Assembly: GCA_020851015.1 (NCBI GenBank)
Contig: JADZDN010000241.1
Span: forward strand, 1-6,386
Source of the DNA: Alphaproteobacteria bacterium
GTDB lineage: Bacteria > Pseudomonadota > Alphaproteobacteria > JAEULC01
Reading direction: 5' to 3'
DNA length: 6,386 nt
Both the position numbers and the translations under genes were made by a program. The notes beneath the pieces were generated by a model. It saw only the letters and a list, made by a program, of their open reading frames with translations. It had not been told where the DNA came from and searched no databases. This document shows, piece by piece, positions 5,584-6,386 of this stretch; position 1 is the stretch's first letter, and every line of letters begins with the position of its first letter.

Positions 5584-6386
5584 CCGACGCCCTGCCCCAC
5601 CGCCCGGTGATGGTGCGCGAGGTGCTGGAGGCGCTGAACCCGCGCGCCGGCGCTCTTTATATAGACGCGACCTTCGGCGGCGGCGGCTACAGCGCCGCCC
5701 TGCTCGACGCCGCGGACTGCCGCGTGTTCGGCATCGACCGCGACCCGCGTGCCGCCGCGCGCGCGCAAAGCCTGTCCGAGCGCTACCGCGACCGGCTGAC
5801 CTTCGTGCTCGGCCGCTTCGGCGACATGCTCGATCTGCTGAAGCAACGCGGCGTCACGCGCGCCGATGGCGTCGCCTTCGACCTCGGCGTCTCCTCGCCC
5901 CAGATCGACGACCCGGCGCGCGGCTTCTCGTTCCGCGCCGACGGGCCGCTCGACATGCGCATGGGCGACGAGGGGCCGAGCGCGGCCGAGATCGTCAACA
6001 CCCTGCCCGAGGCGACGCTGGCCGACATCCTCTATCGTCTCGGCGAGGAGCGCCGCTCGCGCGCCGTGGCGCGCGCCATCGTCGCCGCCCGCGCCGCGAA
6101 GCCGATCGCCCGCACCCTCGAGCTGGCCGACATCGTGCGCCGCGCCGTGGGCCACGTTCCGTCCGGCATCGATGCCGCGACGCGCCGCTTCCAGGCCATC
6201 CGCATCTACACCAACGACGAACGTGGTGAACTCGACCGCGGCTTGAGCGCCGCCGAGAGTCTCTTGAATCCCGGTGGGCGGCTCGCCGTGGTCGCCTTTC
6301 ATTCGCTCGAAGATCGAGCCGTCAAGAGCTTTCTGCGGTCCCGCAGCGGGGCCGAACCGCGTGCCTCTCGGCACATGCCCATCGCC
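5580..6386 (+). CDS. rsmH: 16S rRNA (cytosine1402-N4)-methyltransferase RsmH, 3' truncated by window edge
   Basis: RsmH (formerly MraW) uses S-adenosylmethionine to methylate N4 of C1402 in the ribosomal P site of 16S rRNA. The frame is open from GTG at 5580 to the last base, giving 269 complete codons; full-length family members are about 310-330 residues, so only the C-terminus is missing. Visible motifs are the N-terminal [13 protein letters not shown] (7-19), the SAM-binding motif [13 protein letters not shown] (30-42), GIDRDP (51-56), [11 protein letters not shown] with RGFSF (100-118), the DGPLDMRM motif (121-128), [13 protein letters not shown] (202-214) and [13 protein letters not shown] (237-249). 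No frameshift or internal stop was found on codon-by-codon reading. The GTG start shares GTGA with the mraZ stop. The family's usual IxVN near residue 210 reads IYTN here, a mild deviation. Confidence 0.97.
   Translation, partial: MTDALPHRPVMVREVLEALNPRAGALYIDATFGGGGYSAALLDAADCRVFGIDRDPRAAARAQSLSERYRDRLTFVLGRFGDMLDLLKQRGVTRADGVAFDLGVSSPQIDDPARGFSFRADGPLDMRMGDEGPSAAEIVNTLPEATLADILYRLGEERRSRAVARAIVAARAAKPIARTLELADIVRRAVGHVPSGIDAATRRFQAIRIYTNDERGELDRGLSAAESLLNPGGRLAVVAFHSLEDRAVKSFLRSRSGAEPRASRHMPIA

Noticed and set aside
5373..6374. 333-codon open frame on the minus strand
   Set aside because: It is antisense to mraZ and rsmH, both clearly coding. The product is low-complexity Ala/Gly/Arg.

Overview
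The window looks like the chromosome of a high-GC alphaproteobacterium. The evidence is an RNase P RNA gene directly upstream of mraZ-rsmH (the head of the division/cell-wall cluster), a DjlA-type J protein followed by a peptidoglycan amidase, GTG starts, and -35 elements of the TTGACG/TTGCGA type. The genus cannot be fixed from the sequence alone.

Layout from left to right. (1) Positions 1-55, minus strand: the N-terminus of a protein resembling GNAT acetyltransferases, running off the left edge. (2) Positions 56-321: a divergent intergenic region. (3) Positions 322-1816, plus strand: djlA (TerB-like plus J domain), overlapping or abutting an AmpD/AmiD-type N-acetylmuramoyl-L-alanine amidase with a C-terminal peptidoglycan-binding domain. 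(4) Positions 1825-4188, minus strand: a 787-residue patatin-like phospholipase. A block of hydrophobic, probably membrane-spanning segments separates the two halves of its catalytic core. It converges on the amidase gene with only 8 bp between the stop codons, is divergent from rnpB, and looks less GC-rich than its neighbours. (5) Positions 4345-4752, plus strand: a complete bacterial type A RNase P RNA with a plausible promoter. (6) Positions 4753-5112: a non-coding control region for the division cluster. (7) Positions 5113-6386, plus strand: mraZ and the 5' 269 codons of rsmH, joined by a GTGA overlap; rsmH continues past the right edge.

Most of the window is housekeeping: RNA processing, rRNA methylation, envelope chaperoning and peptidoglycan metabolism. 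Two things stand out. First, upstream of mraZ there is an unusually regular series of CCC-containing pentamers repeating every 10 bp (4980, 4990, 5000, 5010, 5020). On the opposite strand it reads as NGGGN/TGGGN boxes with 5-nt spacers, the layout known for MraZ autoregulatory sites, and it lies across a good candidate promoter. Second, the patatin gene appears to be an accessory insertion into an otherwise housekeeping block. I found no CRISPR array, transposase, tRNA or clear multi-gene defence system.
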